Assembly: GCF_002927045.1 (NCBI RefSeq)
Contig: NZ_PRDW01000012.1
Span: 42,440 to 106,439, forward strand
Length of the DNA: 64,000 bases
Source: Mycetohabitans endofungorum
Lineage (GTDB): Bacteria; Pseudomonadota; Gammaproteobacteria; Burkholderiales; Burkholderiaceae
Direction: 5' to 3'
Part shown: positions 9,703-19,342 of the stretch, piece by piece
Position numbering within the stretch: the stretch's first letter is position 1
Layout: each line of letters begins with the position of its first letter
Translations under genes and position numbers: made by a program
The notes under the pieces: generated by a model
What the model was told of the DNA's origin: nothing
What the model saw: only the letters and a program-made list of their open reading frames with translations
Databases searched by the model: none

Positions 9703-12700
9703 CGTGCCTCCTGCGGTGATTGGGTTTCGTCGTTGCGCACGCGGAACCACGTGGCGTACAGCGCGGGTAGGTAGAACAGCGTCAATACGGTGGCGCTGGT
9801 AATACCGCCCATCAGCGCAGTCGCCATCGGGCCGAAGAAATTGCTGCGCAGCAGCGGGATCAGCGCTAGCACTGCAGCGGCGGCAGTCAGTGTGATGGGC
9901 CTGAAACGGCGTACCGTCGCGCCGACGATGGCGGCAAGGCGGCCATGTCCTGCCGCGATATCCTGCTCGATCTGGTCGACCAAGATTACGGAGTTACGCA
10001 TGATGATGCCGAACATCGCGATCACGCCGAGCAGCGCGACGAAGCCGAACGGCTGGCCGAACGCGAGCAGCGCGGCGACCACGCCGATCAACCCGAGCGG
10101 TGCGGTTAACACCACCATCATGACGCGTGAGAAGCTCTGCAACTGGATCATCAGCAAGGTCAGTACAGTGATGACCATCAGCGGCAGTTGCGCATTGATC
10201 GATGCTTGCGCCTTCGCGTTTTCCTCGACCGAGCCGCCGACCTTGATGCGGTAGCCTACCGGCAGCTTCGCACGCAGCCCCGCCAATGCCTTGTCGATCG
10301 ACTCGGTGACGTCGATGCCCTGTGCGCCGCCGCGCACATCGGACTGCACTGTGATCGTCGGTTGCCGATCGCGCTCCCAGATCACCGCGTATTCGAGCCC
10401 GTATGACAGCCGCCCGAGCGTGCCGAGCGGCACCGGCCCGGACGGCGTGGGCATCGCTAGCGACGCGAGCGCCGATGGGTCGACACGCTCGTTGCGGGGC
10501 GCGCGCAAGTCTACCCCGATCAGCTTGTCGCGCTCGCGATATTGCGTGACAGTGTAGCCGGACAGCGACATCTGTAGGAAGCTAGCAATATCCTGCGACG
10601 ATACGCCTAACTCGCGGGCCTTGGCCTGATCGACCGCCAAATGCACCGAGCGCTGCCCAGGCTCGTCCCAGTCGAATTGAACGTTGCGCGTGCGAGCGTC
10701 GTCCTGCATCACTGAGGCGACCTGCGTGGCGATTGCGCGTACCGTCGCGATGTCGTCGCCGCTGACGCGGAATTGCACCGGATAGCCGATCGGCGGGCCA
10801 TTTTCTAGTCGGGACAGCCGCGTGCGAACACCACTGAAGTCGGTCGCGAGCTTGTCGTCGAGGAAGCGCGCGAGCGCGTCACGATCCTGGATGGACTTTG
10901 CGGTGACGACGAACTGCGCGAAGTTGGGCAGTTGCAGTTGCTGGTCCAGCGGCAGGTAAAAGCGCGGCGCGCCGCTGCCCACGAAGCTGATCGCATGGTC
11001 GATCTCCGGCCGCCCTTTGAGTAGTGCCTCGATGCGCTGCGTCTCCCGCAACGTCGCGTCGAATGATGCGCTTTCGGTCAGCCGCACGTCGATCAACAAC
11101 TCCGGCCGGTCTGAACTCGGGAAGAACTGCTGCGCGACCAGACCGAAGCCGCCGAGCGCGACCACGAAAAGGACGAGCGTCACGGCCAGCACGGCGAAGC
11201 GGCGCTTGACGCACCAGGTGATCCATACGCGCAGGCGCGCGTAAAAGCGCGTGTCGTAAATATCATGCTCGTGCTCGGGCCCATTCCGTTGCTGGTGTCC
11301 GTGTACTTGCTCCTGCTCCTGTTCGTCTGCGTGCCCCCGCACTTCGGGAACAGCGGGCCGCTTGCGCTCGGGCAGCAGGTGATAGCCGAGCAGCGGGATC
11401 ACGATCACCGCGGCGAGCCACGATAACAGCAACGCAATGGCTGATACCTCAAAGATCGAGCGGGTGTATTCGCCGGTGGCGGACTTGGCCAACGCGATCG
11501 GCAGGAAACCGGACACGGTTACCAGCGTGCCAGTGAGCATTGGAAACGCGGTGCTGGTGTACGCGAATGCAGCGGCTTTCGCGCGGCTCCAGCCTTGTTC
11601 GAGCTTGACGGCCATCATCTCGACCGCAATGATCGCATCATCAACCAGCAGGCCGAGGGCGAGCACCAGCGTGCCAAGCGACACCTTATGTAGCCCGATA
11701 TTGAACACGCCCATCACCAGCGCGGTCACGGCCAGCACGATCGGGATCGAGATGACCACGACCATCCCGGTGCGCAGCCCGAGCGATACGAGGCTGACCA
11801 CCAGCACGATGCCGACCGCTTCGGCGACGGCCTCCATAAAGTCGTCCACGGAATGCGACACGGCGTGCGGCATGCTGGAGACCTCGGTCAGCGCCACCCC
11901 GGCAGGCAACTGCGTGCGCAACTGCACGACGCGCGCGTCCAGCGCCTTGCCGAGCTTGATCACGTCGCCGTCTGGCTGCATCGTCACGCCGATGCCGAGC
12001 ACCGGGCGGCCGTTGAAGCGCATCTGCGTGAGCGGCGGATCATCGTAGTCGCGGCGGATCGTGGCGATGTCGCCCAGCCGGAACGAACGGTTGTTGATGC
12101 GCACCAGCGTATCGGCGAGCGCGTCAACATGATCGTATTGGCCGCTCGGCCGCACGAATACGCGATCATCGGCGGTGGTCAGCACGCCGGCCGCCGCAAC
12201 GGCGTTTTGCGTGTTGATCGCATGGGCGAGTTGTTGGGGGCTGATGCTGAGCCGGGACAACTGTGCGTTCGAAATCTCGATATAGATATGCTGGTTCGGA
12301 TCGCCGAAGTAATCGACTTTTGCGACGCCGGGCACGCGCAGCAACTCGCCGCGCAGCTGGTCCGCATAGTCGTGCAGCTGTGCGGCGGAAAACCCGTCGC
12401 CCTCCAGCGCATAGATGTTTGTGTAGACGTCGCCGAACTCGTCGTTGAAAAATGGTCCCTGCACGCCGGGCGGCAAGGTGTAGGCGATGTCGCCGATCTT
12501 CTTGCGGACCTGGTACCACGTGTCCGGCACGGCCGAGGCCGGGGCTGAATCCTTGATCGCGAAGAACAGCAGCGACTCACCAGGGCGCGAGTAGCTGCGC
12601 AGGAAGTCAAGCTTTGGAGTTTCTTGCAGCTTGCGTGCGATCCGGTCTGTGATTTGCTGCTGGACCTGTTGGGCATCGGCGCCGGGCCACCTTGTCTGGA

Positions 12701-12890
12701 TCACCATCACCTTGAAGGTGAACGGTGGATCTTCCGATTGCGACAGATTCCGGTACGACAGAATGCCGGCAAGTGTCACCAGCACCAGCACGAAGACTAC
12801 CAATGCCTGGTGCCGCAGTGTCCAGGCGGACAGATTGAAGCGTCCTTCGTCGTACGAATGACCGGGCGGTTGGTATTGAGTGCCGGTCAT
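9699..12890 (-). CDS. RND efflux permease (AcrB/MexK-like, HAE1 group)
   Basis: 1063 residues, typical length. Inner-membrane proton-driven drug exporter with twelve expected helices. Seen: the first helix (ALVVFVLVLVTLAG), the DDAIIAVE segment in TM4 carrying the proton-relay Asp pair, and the repeated porter domains. Between the halves is a linker unusually rich in His, Gln and Glu (bases about 11263-11340). ATG 12890 overlaps the adaptor stop (ATGA); the open frame upstream of it is not RND-like. Substrates cannot be predicted. Sequence style suggests the MexK/TriC branch, a moderate inference. Confidence 0.95.
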   Translation of the reverse strand: MTGTQYQPPGHSYDEGRFNLSAWTLRHQALVVFVLVLVTLAGILSYRNLSQSEDPPFTFKVMVIQTRWPGADAQQVQQQITDRIARKLQETPKLDFLRSYSRPGESLLFFAIKDSAPASAVPDTWYQVRKKIGDIAYTLPPGVQGPFFNDEFGDVYTNIYALEGDGFSAAQLHDYADQLRGELLRVPGVAKVDYFGDPNQHIYIEISNAQLSRLSISPQQLAHAINTQNAVAAAGVLTTADDRVFVRPSGQYDHVDALADTLVRINNRSFRLGDIATIRRDYDDPPLTQMRFNGRPVLGIGVTMQPDGDVIKLGKALDARVVQLRTQLPAGVALTEVSSMPHAVSHSVDDFMEAVAEAVGIVLVVSLVSLGLRTGMVVVISIPIVLAVTALVMGVFNIGLHKVSLGTLVLALGLLVDDAIIAVEMMAVKLEQGWSRAKAAAFAYTSTAFPMLTGTLVTVSGFLPIALAKSATGEYTRSIFEVSAIALLLSWLAAVIVIPLLGYHLLPERKRPAVPEVRGHADEQEQEQVHGHQQRNGPEHEHDIYDTRFYARLRVWITWCVKRRFAVLAVTLVLFVVALGGFGLVAQQFFPSSDRPELLIDVRLTESASFDATLRETQRIEALLKGRPEIDHAISFVGSGAPRFYLPLDQQLQLPNFAQFVVTAKSIQDRDALARFLDDKLATDFSGVRTRLSRLENGPPIGYPVQFRVSGDDIATVRAIATQVASVMQDDARTRNVQFDWDEPGQRSVHLAVDQAKARELGVSSQDIASFLQMSLSGYTVTQYRERDKLIGVDLRAPRNERVDPSALASLAMPTPSGPVPLGTLGRLSYGLEYAVIWERDRQPTITVQSDVRGGAQGIDVTESIDKALAGLRAKLPVGYRIKVGGSVEENAKAQASINAQLPLMVITVLTLLMIQLQSFSRVMMVVLTAPLGLIGVVAALLAFGQPFGFVALLGVIAMFGIIMRNSVILVDQIEQDIAAGHGRLAAIVGATVRRFRPITLTAAAAVLALIPLLRSNFFGPMATALMGGITSATVLTLFYLPALYATWFRVRNDETQSPQEAR

Positions 12891-14107
12891 AGCGAGAAAT
12901 CCTCCGGATGCAGCGGCGCGACGGGCTTGACCTGCTCGCCCGCGCTGACCGTGTGCACGCCGCGTAGCACGACGCGCTCGCCGTCGGTCAGTCCGGCGCT
13001 GATCACCACGGTGCGCTCGGTGTAGTGCGACACTGTGACCGGACGCAGTTCCAGCGTGCCCACGTCCTGTTTGCGCGCGTCGCGCGACTGGCCGGTGTCG
13101 CGCGACGCGGCATTGGCACGAATCACCCATACCGCGGGGCGTTCATTTTGATGGAACAGTGCGGTGGCGGGCAGGACGATGTCATGGTTGACCGCACGCG
13201 CAGCGTCCGGCTGGAAGGCCACGCGGGCGGTCATGCCTAGGCGCACCGTGTCGGCGCTGCCGCGGGGCAGCGCGAGCGTAAGCTTAGCGCGATAGGTCCG
13301 GCTGGCCGGATCGGCGGACGGCGCCAACTCGCGCAGCGTTGCGGTGAACGTCTGCCCAGGCAACGCAGTAAGCGTGACGCTGGCCTTCGCGCCGGGACCG
13401 ATGAAGGCCAGTGTGCGCTCCGGCAGATCGCAGATCACGTCCAGCGCGTCAGACCACGCAAGTTGGTAGACCGCTTGTCCGGCCGACAGGTTCTGTCCAG
13501 TGTCGGCCAGTTCCTGCGTGATCACCCCCGCGTGGTCGGCGGCGAGCGTGGTGTAGCCGAGCTGATCCTTCGCCAGCGCGGCTTGCTGAGCGGCGGCGTC
13601 GCGCTGCGCGAGGGCCGCGGCATGATTGTCCTCGGTTTGCTCGAGTTGTAGCTTGCTGATCAGGTTTGACTGCGCCTGCGCGCGGTCGCGCTCGAGTTGC
13701 TGTCGGGCGAACCGCAGTCGGTGCTCGGCCGCGCCCAACTGTGCGGCGGCGCTCGCGGCGTTCTTGCGCGCATCGGCGGGATCGAGTTGCGCGATGATCT
13801 GACCGGCGCGCACGGCCTGGCCCAGATGGACCCGGCGCTCGATCAGTTTGCCGCTGACGCGAAACGACAGCGGCGTCGAGAATCGCGCGGCCACTTCGCC
13901 GGGAACGGTTGTCACGGCAGCGGCGCCGGCTGTGGCGCTGTGCACAGTGGCCGCCACCACCGGTCGAGCCGGCACGTCGGGGGCGACACGGTCGCGGCAC
14001 GCGTTGAGCAGCACGAGCGCGCCCAGCGCGCTGGCGACGGCGGTACTGCACGGCGCCAGGCGCGCGCGACGACGCGGGGCGGAATGCAGCAAGACGAGAG
14101 CTTTCAC
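12887..14107 (-). CDS. RND periplasmic adaptor (MFP/HlyD-type lipoprotein)
   Basis: 406 residues. Membrane-fusion protein linking permease and outer-membrane duct. An N-terminal helix leads to a lipobox (VLLNAC, Cys37), then lipoyl half-motifs (LGQAVRAGQIIAQLDPADA and DTGQNLSAGQAVYQL) flank a coiled-coil hairpin rich in Ala/Gln. I chose GTG 14107 because GGAG lies five bases before it and the signal helix then has normal length; GTG 14161 is the longer alternative. First gene of the operon, divergent from tetR. Confidence 0.93.
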   Translation of the reverse strand: MKALVLLHSAPRRRARLAPCSTAVASALGALVLLNACRDRVAPDVPARPVVAATVHSATAGAAAVTTVPGEVAARFSTPLSFRVSGKLIERRVHLGQAVRAGQIIAQLDPADARKNAASAAAQLGAAEHRLRFARQQLERDRAQAQSNLISKLQLEQTEDNHAAALAQRDAAAQQAALAKDQLGYTTLAADHAGVITQELADTGQNLSAGQAVYQLAWSDALDVICDLPERTLAFIGPGAKASVTLTALPGQTFTATLRELAPSADPASRTYRAKLTLALPRGSADTVRLGMTARVAFQPDAARAVNHDIVLPATALFHQNERPAVWVIRANAASRDTGQSRDARKQDVGTLELRPVTVSHYTERTVVISAGLTDGERVVLRGVHTVSAGEQVKPVAPLHPEDFSL

Positions 14108-14207
14108 GGCAACTCCGGCGAGAGGCGGCGGACGCAATGAGCCGATGCGTCGCCCGGACACGCCTCTGATGCGCGTGGCACCGCACCCGCCCGCTGAATA
14201 CTAGGTC

Positions 14208-14219
14208 GCATTTTAATGC
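14208..14219. promoter_or_regulatory. Candidate TetR operator in the efflux/tetR gap
   Basis: GCATT-TT-AATGC is a perfect inverted repeat in the 164-bp gap between the divergent efflux operon and tetR gene, the usual place for a local repressor site. A looser related pair (GAATGC...GCGTATT) follows 15 bases on. Binding is inferred only from position and symmetry. Confidence 0.45.
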
Positions 14220-14271
14220 ACTGTTGTATCTGAATGCAAAGGCGTATTTACGTGGTCGATGGTGATACCAT

Positions 14272-14922
14272 ATGTCCATGTCGACGTCTCGTGCCCGCCA
14301 CCGTACCCGGCTCACGCGAGAGCAAAGCCGGGAGCAGACGCGTCAGCGCCTGATGGACGCTGCGCAGACGCTTTTCGTGAAGAAAGGATTCGATGCGTCC
14401 AGCGTCGAGGATGTCGCTGCGGCAGCCGGCTACACGCGCGGGGCGTTTTATTCGAATTTCAAAGACAAGGCGGAGTTGCTGCTGGCGTTGCTTAAGCGCG
14501 ATCACGGCCATATCCAGCAGGCGTTGCAGCGCATTTTTGATCTGCAGGGTAGCGCGCAGGGCATTGAGGCGCAGATCCTGACGTACTATAGTACGCTGTA
14601 CCGCAAGAACAAGTGTTTCCTGGTGTGGATGCAGGCGCGGTTGCTGGCCACGCGCGACGCGAAGTTTCGCGCGCGGCTCAATGCGCTGTCGCAACAGACT
14701 CGCGCAGACATCGCGCATTTCATCGAGGCGTTCTCCGCGCGCCAGGGCGTCAGGCCGATCGTGCCGGCCGCGCAGCTCGCGCTTGGCCTGATGGCGCTGT
14801 GCGACGGCATCCAACTCTTCCATGAGTCGGATCCGTACGTGACCAACAAAATAACAGAGAACGTGCTGGCGGCGTTCTTTGGTGCGGCGGCGTTCAACCG
14901 TCGGGCGGCGGGGCCCCGCTGA
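14272..14922 (+). CDS. TetR/AcrR-family repressor, probable regulator of the divergent RND pump
   Basis: 216 residues. The N-terminal helix-turn-helix is textbook TetR (FVKKGFDASSVEDVAAAAGY, then TRGAFYSNFKDKAELLLALL). The variable helical C-terminal domain would bind the inducer. An ATG two codons in (14278) is an alternative start. Its divergent placement 164 bp from the adaptor gene implies it represses that operon; this is inference from layout, common for AcrR-like proteins. Confidence 0.92.
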   Translation: MSMSTSRARHRTRLTREQSREQTRQRLMDAAQTLFVKKGFDASSVEDVAAAAGYTRGAFYSNFKDKAELLLALLKRDHGHIQQALQRIFDLQGSAQGIEAQILTYYSTLYRKNKCFLVWMQARLLATRDAKFRARLNALSQQTRADIAHFIEAFSARQGVRPIVPAAQLALGLMALCDGIQLFHESDPYVTNKITENVLAAFFGAAAFNRRAAGPR

Positions 14923-14941
14923 GCGCCGCCGCGCGCATCCG

Positions 14942-15160
14942 CTAGGCGGACAGGCCGGGACCCGCCGCACTGCTGAGCCAGCGCGTGACCGACTGCGGAT
15001 CCGGGTAGTCACGCTCGGGCAGTGCCTGCAGCGCGAGCAGCACGTCGTTGCTGGCGCCCGCCGAGTAGGCGGCGGCCACCAGCGCGTCGCGTGTGGCCGG
15101 GTAGCGCACATCGCGCAGTGTTTGGCTGATTTGCTGATCGATCGGGGCGGTGGCGCTCAT
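14942..15160 (-). CDS. DUF2795 protein
   Basis: 72 residues. The sequence ALQALPERDYPDPQSVTRWL matches the DUF2795 pattern of a small helical protein with a conserved L-P-x-x-x-Y-x-x-P-x-x-V. Role unknown. ATG 15160 has GGAGA about eight bases upstream. Transcribed in the same direction as the hydrolase gene upstream (minus strand), 113 bp away. Confidence 0.75.
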   Translation of the reverse strand: MSATAPIDQQISQTLRDVRYPATRDALVAAAYSAGASNDVLLALQALPERDYPDPQSVTRWLSSAAGPGLSA

Positions 15161-15273
15161 TCGTCAGGTCTCCAGGCGCGGCAACAGGCGGGCGGCAGGC
15201 GCATTGGCGATGCCTGCAACCTGCGTGCCCGCGTTCCGCGAGGGCACGCGTCGTGCTGCGCGCCGCCATGCGG

Positions 15274-16611
15274 TCAACGGACCGCGTCGAATAGTGTCCA
15301 CGGCTGGGACGCGCGATCGCGCATGTAACCGTTGAGCCAATTCCACTGTGGATGGCGACGCATAAACGCTTGTGCGTCGAACGGCCGGCCGCATGGGTGA
15401 CCCCAGCGCGCCCACAATTCGAGCTGTATCGCCATGTTGCTGTCTACCACCTTGCCGTCGTTGGCGCCCCAAGGATTGAACGGACCATGATCAGCGCCGC
15501 CAAAGCGTGCGTCGTCCAGTTCCAGGTGGCCGCAGAGGGTGCGCGAACTCGGATGATCGTCGCGGTCGAGGTACACATCGTAATGGTCGGCGATCATTTC
15601 CTTGGCCAGTTCGGCATCGATTTGGCCGCGGTGCTTTTCCAACAGTTGCATCCAGCGCAGCCGGCGCGCACCATTGCGCCGCACGTCGTTGTAATCATCC
15701 CCCTCGCTGATGCATTCCTGGTTGCGGATCTTCAGGTCGTTGGCCGTATTGAAGCCGCTGTAAAAGCCGTCCTTGGTGATCTCGAACCCGGAATAATGCA
15801 GCCCGAGCTCATAGCGCGCGATTTCGCCGGTTTTGGTGTCGCCGAGCAGCCAGCTATTCACGTAGCCGCCATTGTTGTCGATCGCAAAGCGCTCGCACCA
15901 CGAACCGATGCTATCTGCGTACTGCGTCGCCTTGCGCGAGCGGTAGAACTCCGGCGAGCCGCAGGTGTTGTAGCCGACAAAATTGGAGATCGTCGTCTCG
16001 GTCACCATCAGGCCCGCTGACGTAATCCAGAAGTCCGTTAGGCTGGAGATGCAGCCGGGCAGCCCCTGCATTAGGATCCGGTTGCCCTCCTCGGGCACGA
16101 TATCGAAGATCACGTTGAACGCATCGCCGGCCGCATAGCGGTCCCATGAGTTGTGTGCCATCACGATGCGACCATCGCGCGTGGCGCTGCCGGTTGCAAT
16201 GAACGCACTGCAATGATGGCCGAGGCGTCCGCGCCATGGCTTGCCGGCGAGCTGCGGCCGTGTTTGGCTAACATGCGCGGGCCACCAGCTTTGCAGCAGA
16301 TCCATGTAGCCGTTCCAGGCGAGCACCTGTTCGTAGGGCACCTGCGCGCCATCGGCAATGCCGCGCATCTCGGCGGTGAACTCGTCATCGACACGGTCGG
16401 TGAACTGGTCGATTGCGGCGTTCACGAAGGTGTCGAACTCCTCGCCAGTGTCCCACTTGGCCAGGTATTGCGCGGTGCGGATCGCGCTGTTGATCTCGCG
16501 GGCAAGCAATTGGCCGTGTTGCAGGCCGCGCTCGTACGGCGCACCCTCGATATGCACAAAGATCCAGCCGGCCTGGTCGCGCCGTAGTGCAGGAGTTGAT
16601 TGTTCGAACAT
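15274..16611 (-). CDS. C45/phospholipase-B-like Ntn hydrolase
   Basis: 445 residues from ATG 16611, which has GGAGGG seven bases upstream. The N-terminal block GAPYERGLQHGQLLAREI and the later LGHHCSAFIATG followed by GRIVMAHNSWDRY resemble the acyltransferase/phospholipase-B-like families of Ntn hydrolases, where a Cys (here in HHCSAF) becomes the nucleophile after self-cleavage. No signal peptide is seen. Substrate is unknown; amide or lipid hydrolysis is possible. Family call moderate, nucleophile assignment inferred from pattern. Confidence 0.7.
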   Translation of the reverse strand: MFEQSTPALRRDQAGWIFVHIEGAPYERGLQHGQLLAREINSAIRTAQYLAKWDTGEEFDTFVNAAIDQFTDRVDDEFTAEMRGIADGAQVPYEQVLAWNGYMDLLQSWWPAHVSQTRPQLAGKPWRGRLGHHCSAFIATGSATRDGRIVMAHNSWDRYAAGDAFNVIFDIVPEEGNRILMQGLPGCISSLTDFWITSAGLMVTETTISNFVGYNTCGSPEFYRSRKATQYADSIGSWCERFAIDNNGGYVNSWLLGDTKTGEIARYELGLHYSGFEITKDGFYSGFNTANDLKIRNQECISEGDDYNDVRRNGARRLRWMQLLEKHRGQIDAELAKEMIADHYDVYLDRDDHPSSRTLCGHLELDDARFGGADHGPFNPWGANDGKVVDSNMAIQLELWARWGHPCGRPFDAQAFMRRHPQWNWLNGYMRDRASQPWTLFDAVR

Positions 16612-16686
16612 GTCGCACCCTCCGAATCCATTGTAGTGAATCCGTTGCGCTTTGCCATCGCGGCGACGCGCCGCACGCGGCGCCAC

Positions 16687-18420
16687 TTAGTTGCTGGCAT
16701 TCATCCGGAAGTATGCCTGCAGCAGCGAGGTCTTGTAGACCACGCCCAGCAATTTAGGCGCCTGCGTCGATGCGACGACGGGCAGCCGCTCGCCTTGGAA
16801 GGCGAGAAAGTGCTGCAACGCGGCGGCAAGCGGCAGGTCTGGCGTCAGCGCGGCAAAATCTCGGCGCAGGTAGTCGCGCGCGCGGCGCTCGCGCGGACCG
16901 TGCTTGTCGAGCAGATCGGAGGTGATGTCCTTTAACGCGACCACGCCCTGGAACCAGCCGGCGGCGTCGACGATATAGATGTACTTGACTGGATATTCGA
17001 GAAATACTCGCGTCATGTCCGGTATGCTCGCGTCCAGACCAAGGATAGTGTCGGCTGGGCGCACGAGTTCGCGCATCTGCGTAGCCTTCAGGCGCAGCCG
17101 GTCACGCCGTTGGCGGTTGCGCCGCAGCGTGACCTCGTACATTGAGGTCTCAGCCAGGGCTCGCGCGATGAAATAGGCGATTACGCTGGCCAGCATCAAC
17201 GGCAGCACGACCTGGTAGCTGAGCGTCATCTCGAAGATCATCAGGATCGCCATCAACGGCGCATGGGTTGCTGCTGCGAGGAAAGCCCCCATCCCGACGA
17301 CTGCATACGCGAACGGCGCCGACGTGGCGAGCGGCAAGTGCGCATGGGCCGCGAGTCCGTAGATTGCGCCGAGCACCGCGCCAACGAACAGCGTCGGCGT
17401 GAAAATACCGCCGACCGCGCCTGAGCCGACTGTCGCGCAGGTCGCCGCCACCTTGAACACCAGTACTGCGACGAGCGCTTGCCAGGTCCACGGCTGGTGC
17501 AGGATGGCGTTCACCACGCTATAGCCGTTGCCCCACACTTGCGGTGCCTGGATTGATAAGGCGCCCACCAGTGCGCCGCCCAGTGCGAGCCGCCAGGGCA
17601 GGGGCGCCACCCATCGGCCGAGCAGCCGGCGCGATGCGTCTAGCAGGAGCAGGAACGCCGGCGCGAGCACCCCGCATAGGATGCCGAGTCCGACGAACCA
17701 CAGCACTTCGAGGCCGGAGATGGCCGGAAAGGGCGGCATCTCGTAGGGCGCCTGGTAGCCGGACAATGCGCGCATCGTGACATTGGCGACCACGGATGAC
17801 ACGATGATCGGCCCGAAGCTCTCCATCGCGATCGAGCCCAGCACGATTTCGGTGACGAACAGCGCGCCGGCGATCGGGGCACTGTACGCGGACGTGATGC
17901 CGGCCGCGGCGCCGCACGCCACCAGCAAGCGCAGACGTTCGGGGGCAATGTGCATCAGGCGGCCGAGCAGCGACGCACTGAGCGCGGCAAGCTGCACCAT
18001 CGAGCCTTCGCGGCCGATCGAGCCACCGGAGGCGATCGTGACCAGCGACGAGCCGCTGCGCCATAGGCTTTGCCGCACGGGCACTACCCCTTCGCCAATG
18101 GTAATCGCTTCCATATAGTCGGCATGGCCCTTGCCGTCCTCGTCGCGTTGGGCCGCCAGCAGTAGCATGCCGGCCACGGCGCCGCCGACGCTGGGCAGCG
18201 CGAGTCGCGCGTACCACGGCAGGTCGCGCGCGATCTCCACCAGTGCGCTCGCATCGGGGGCGACGAGCGATTCCAGCCAGTCGATGCCGAGGCGGAACAC
18301 GACGGTGGCGGCCGCACCGACCAAGCCGGCGAGGGTAGCCCACAGCAGCATCGTATGCTCGTCGGACAGCCTGAACAGGCGTTGCGCGCGGGCGCACAGC
18401 TTGAGCAAGGAGGCTAGCAC
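16687..18420 (-). CDS. ClC-family chloride channel/antiporter with CBS domains
   Basis: About 577 residues. Helical ClC core with ASGGSIGREGSMVQLAA (selectivity region; the usual GREGP has Ser for Pro here) and CGAAAGITSAYSAPIAGALF. Two CBS modules follow (one around PDMTRVFLEYPVKYIYIVDA, one around AALQHFLAFQGERLPVVAST). Start is uncertain: GTG 18420 lies 17 bp after the upstream GST stop, GTG 18477 would overlap that gene; neither has a good ribosome site. Likely in one transcript with the GST gene. Confidence 0.9.
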   Translation of the reverse strand: MLASLLKLCARAQRLFRLSDEHTMLLWATLAGLVGAAATVVFRLGIDWLESLVAPDASALVEIARDLPWYARLALPSVGGAVAGMLLLAAQRDEDGKGHADYMEAITIGEGVVPVRQSLWRSGSSLVTIASGGSIGREGSMVQLAALSASLLGRLMHIAPERLRLLVACGAAAGITSAYSAPIAGALFVTEIVLGSIAMESFGPIIVSSVVANVTMRALSGYQAPYEMPPFPAISGLEVLWFVGLGILCGVLAPAFLLLLDASRRLLGRWVAPLPWRLALGGALVGALSIQAPQVWGNGYSVVNAILHQPWTWQALVAVLVFKVAATCATVGSGAVGGIFTPTLFVGAVLGAIYGLAAHAHLPLATSAPFAYAVVGMGAFLAAATHAPLMAILMIFEMTLSYQVVLPLMLASVIAYFIARALAETSMYEVTLRRNRQRRDRLRLKATQMRELVRPADTILGLDASIPDMTRVFLEYPVKYIYIVDAAGWFQGVVALKDITSDLLDKHGPRERRARDYLRRDFAALTPDLPLAAALQHFLAFQGERLPVVASTQAPKLLGVVYKTSLLQAYFRMNASN

Positions 18421-18437
18421 GGCGCAGTGACGATGGG

Positions 18438-19202
18438 TTAACGGGCGTCCAATTCTGCGTAGTGCCGGAACACGCACGACTCATTGTGCGGGATGCGGCG
18501 AGGCGACGCCAGGTACGCGGCGATGCGCGGCCGAGCGCGCACCGCTTCATGTAGCGCCGTGAGCTTCGGATACTGTGCCGCGAAGCGAGCGGTGGCACGC
18601 GGAAACGCGTAGCGCAGTCCATCGATGAGTTGGAACATCGATAGGTCTGCGTAGCTCAATGCCGCGCCGGCCAGATGCGCGCATCCCGCGGGGTTCTGTT
18701 CGAGCACACGCTCGAAATAGTGCATGAACTTCGGTATCCGGTTGGCGATGAAATCGGCGGCGCGCTGACGGGCGGCGTCGCGCTGCTGCTCGAAATACAG
18801 CGTGTTGGCGATCGGGTGGTGCGTGTCGTGTGCCTCGGTCACCATGTCGGCAATCGTCAGCTGCAGTCCGTGGATCCAGTGGCGCAGCGCTTCATCGGCG
18901 GGTGCCAAGCCGAGCCGGGGCCCCAGGTACAGCAGGATGTTAGCGGTCTGCGCGACGAGTGTTGTGCCGTCGCGCAGGAATGGGGGAGCGAACGGGATGC
19001 AGGGCTCGTTTTGGCTTTGCAGGATCGACATCATCGCGTCGATGCCGTGCTCCGTACCCTGCGGATTCGCGTCCTCGCGGCGACCGGACGGCGGCAGGCG
19101 CGCGACGTCGAGATAATCCGCGCCCGCCTCTTCGAGCGCTAGGCGGACGAATTCACCGCGGCCCTGCAGGCCCGGCCAGTAGTACAGTTCGTAGCTCATC
19201 AT
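18438..19202 (-). CDS. Glutathione S-transferase family protein
   Basis: 254 residues. Thioredoxin-like N-terminal half beginning SYELYYWPGLQGRGEFVRLA (Tyr and Arg in the glutathione-site positions of sigma/mu-like GSTs), all-helical C-terminal half with SYADLSMFQLIDGL. Cytosolic detoxification or thiol chemistry is expected for the family; substrate unknown. ATG 19202 follows AGGA at five bases; a second ATG comes right after. It precedes the ClC gene by 17 bp. Confidence 0.85.
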   Translation of the reverse strand: MMSYELYYWPGLQGRGEFVRLALEEAGADYLDVARLPPSGRREDANPQGTEHGIDAMMSILQSQNEPCIPFAPPFLRDGTTLVAQTANILLYLGPRLGLAPADEALRHWIHGLQLTIADMVTEAHDTHHPIANTLYFEQQRDAARQRAADFIANRIPKFMHYFERVLEQNPAGCAHLAGAALSYADLSMFQLIDGLRYAFPRATARFAAQYPKLTALHEAVRARPRIAAYLASPRRIPHNESCVFRHYAELDAR

Positions 19203-19342
19203 TACAGTCCTGGAACAGCGTGGCAACAGACAGCGGCCGCTGGAAGCCGGTGACCCGGCGCCCAACGGTCGCTGCACCCGCGCGACGCCGCAAGCCGGGC
19301 CGCGCCTGCCGTCACGATACCATTGACTGCTGAACTGCTGCG

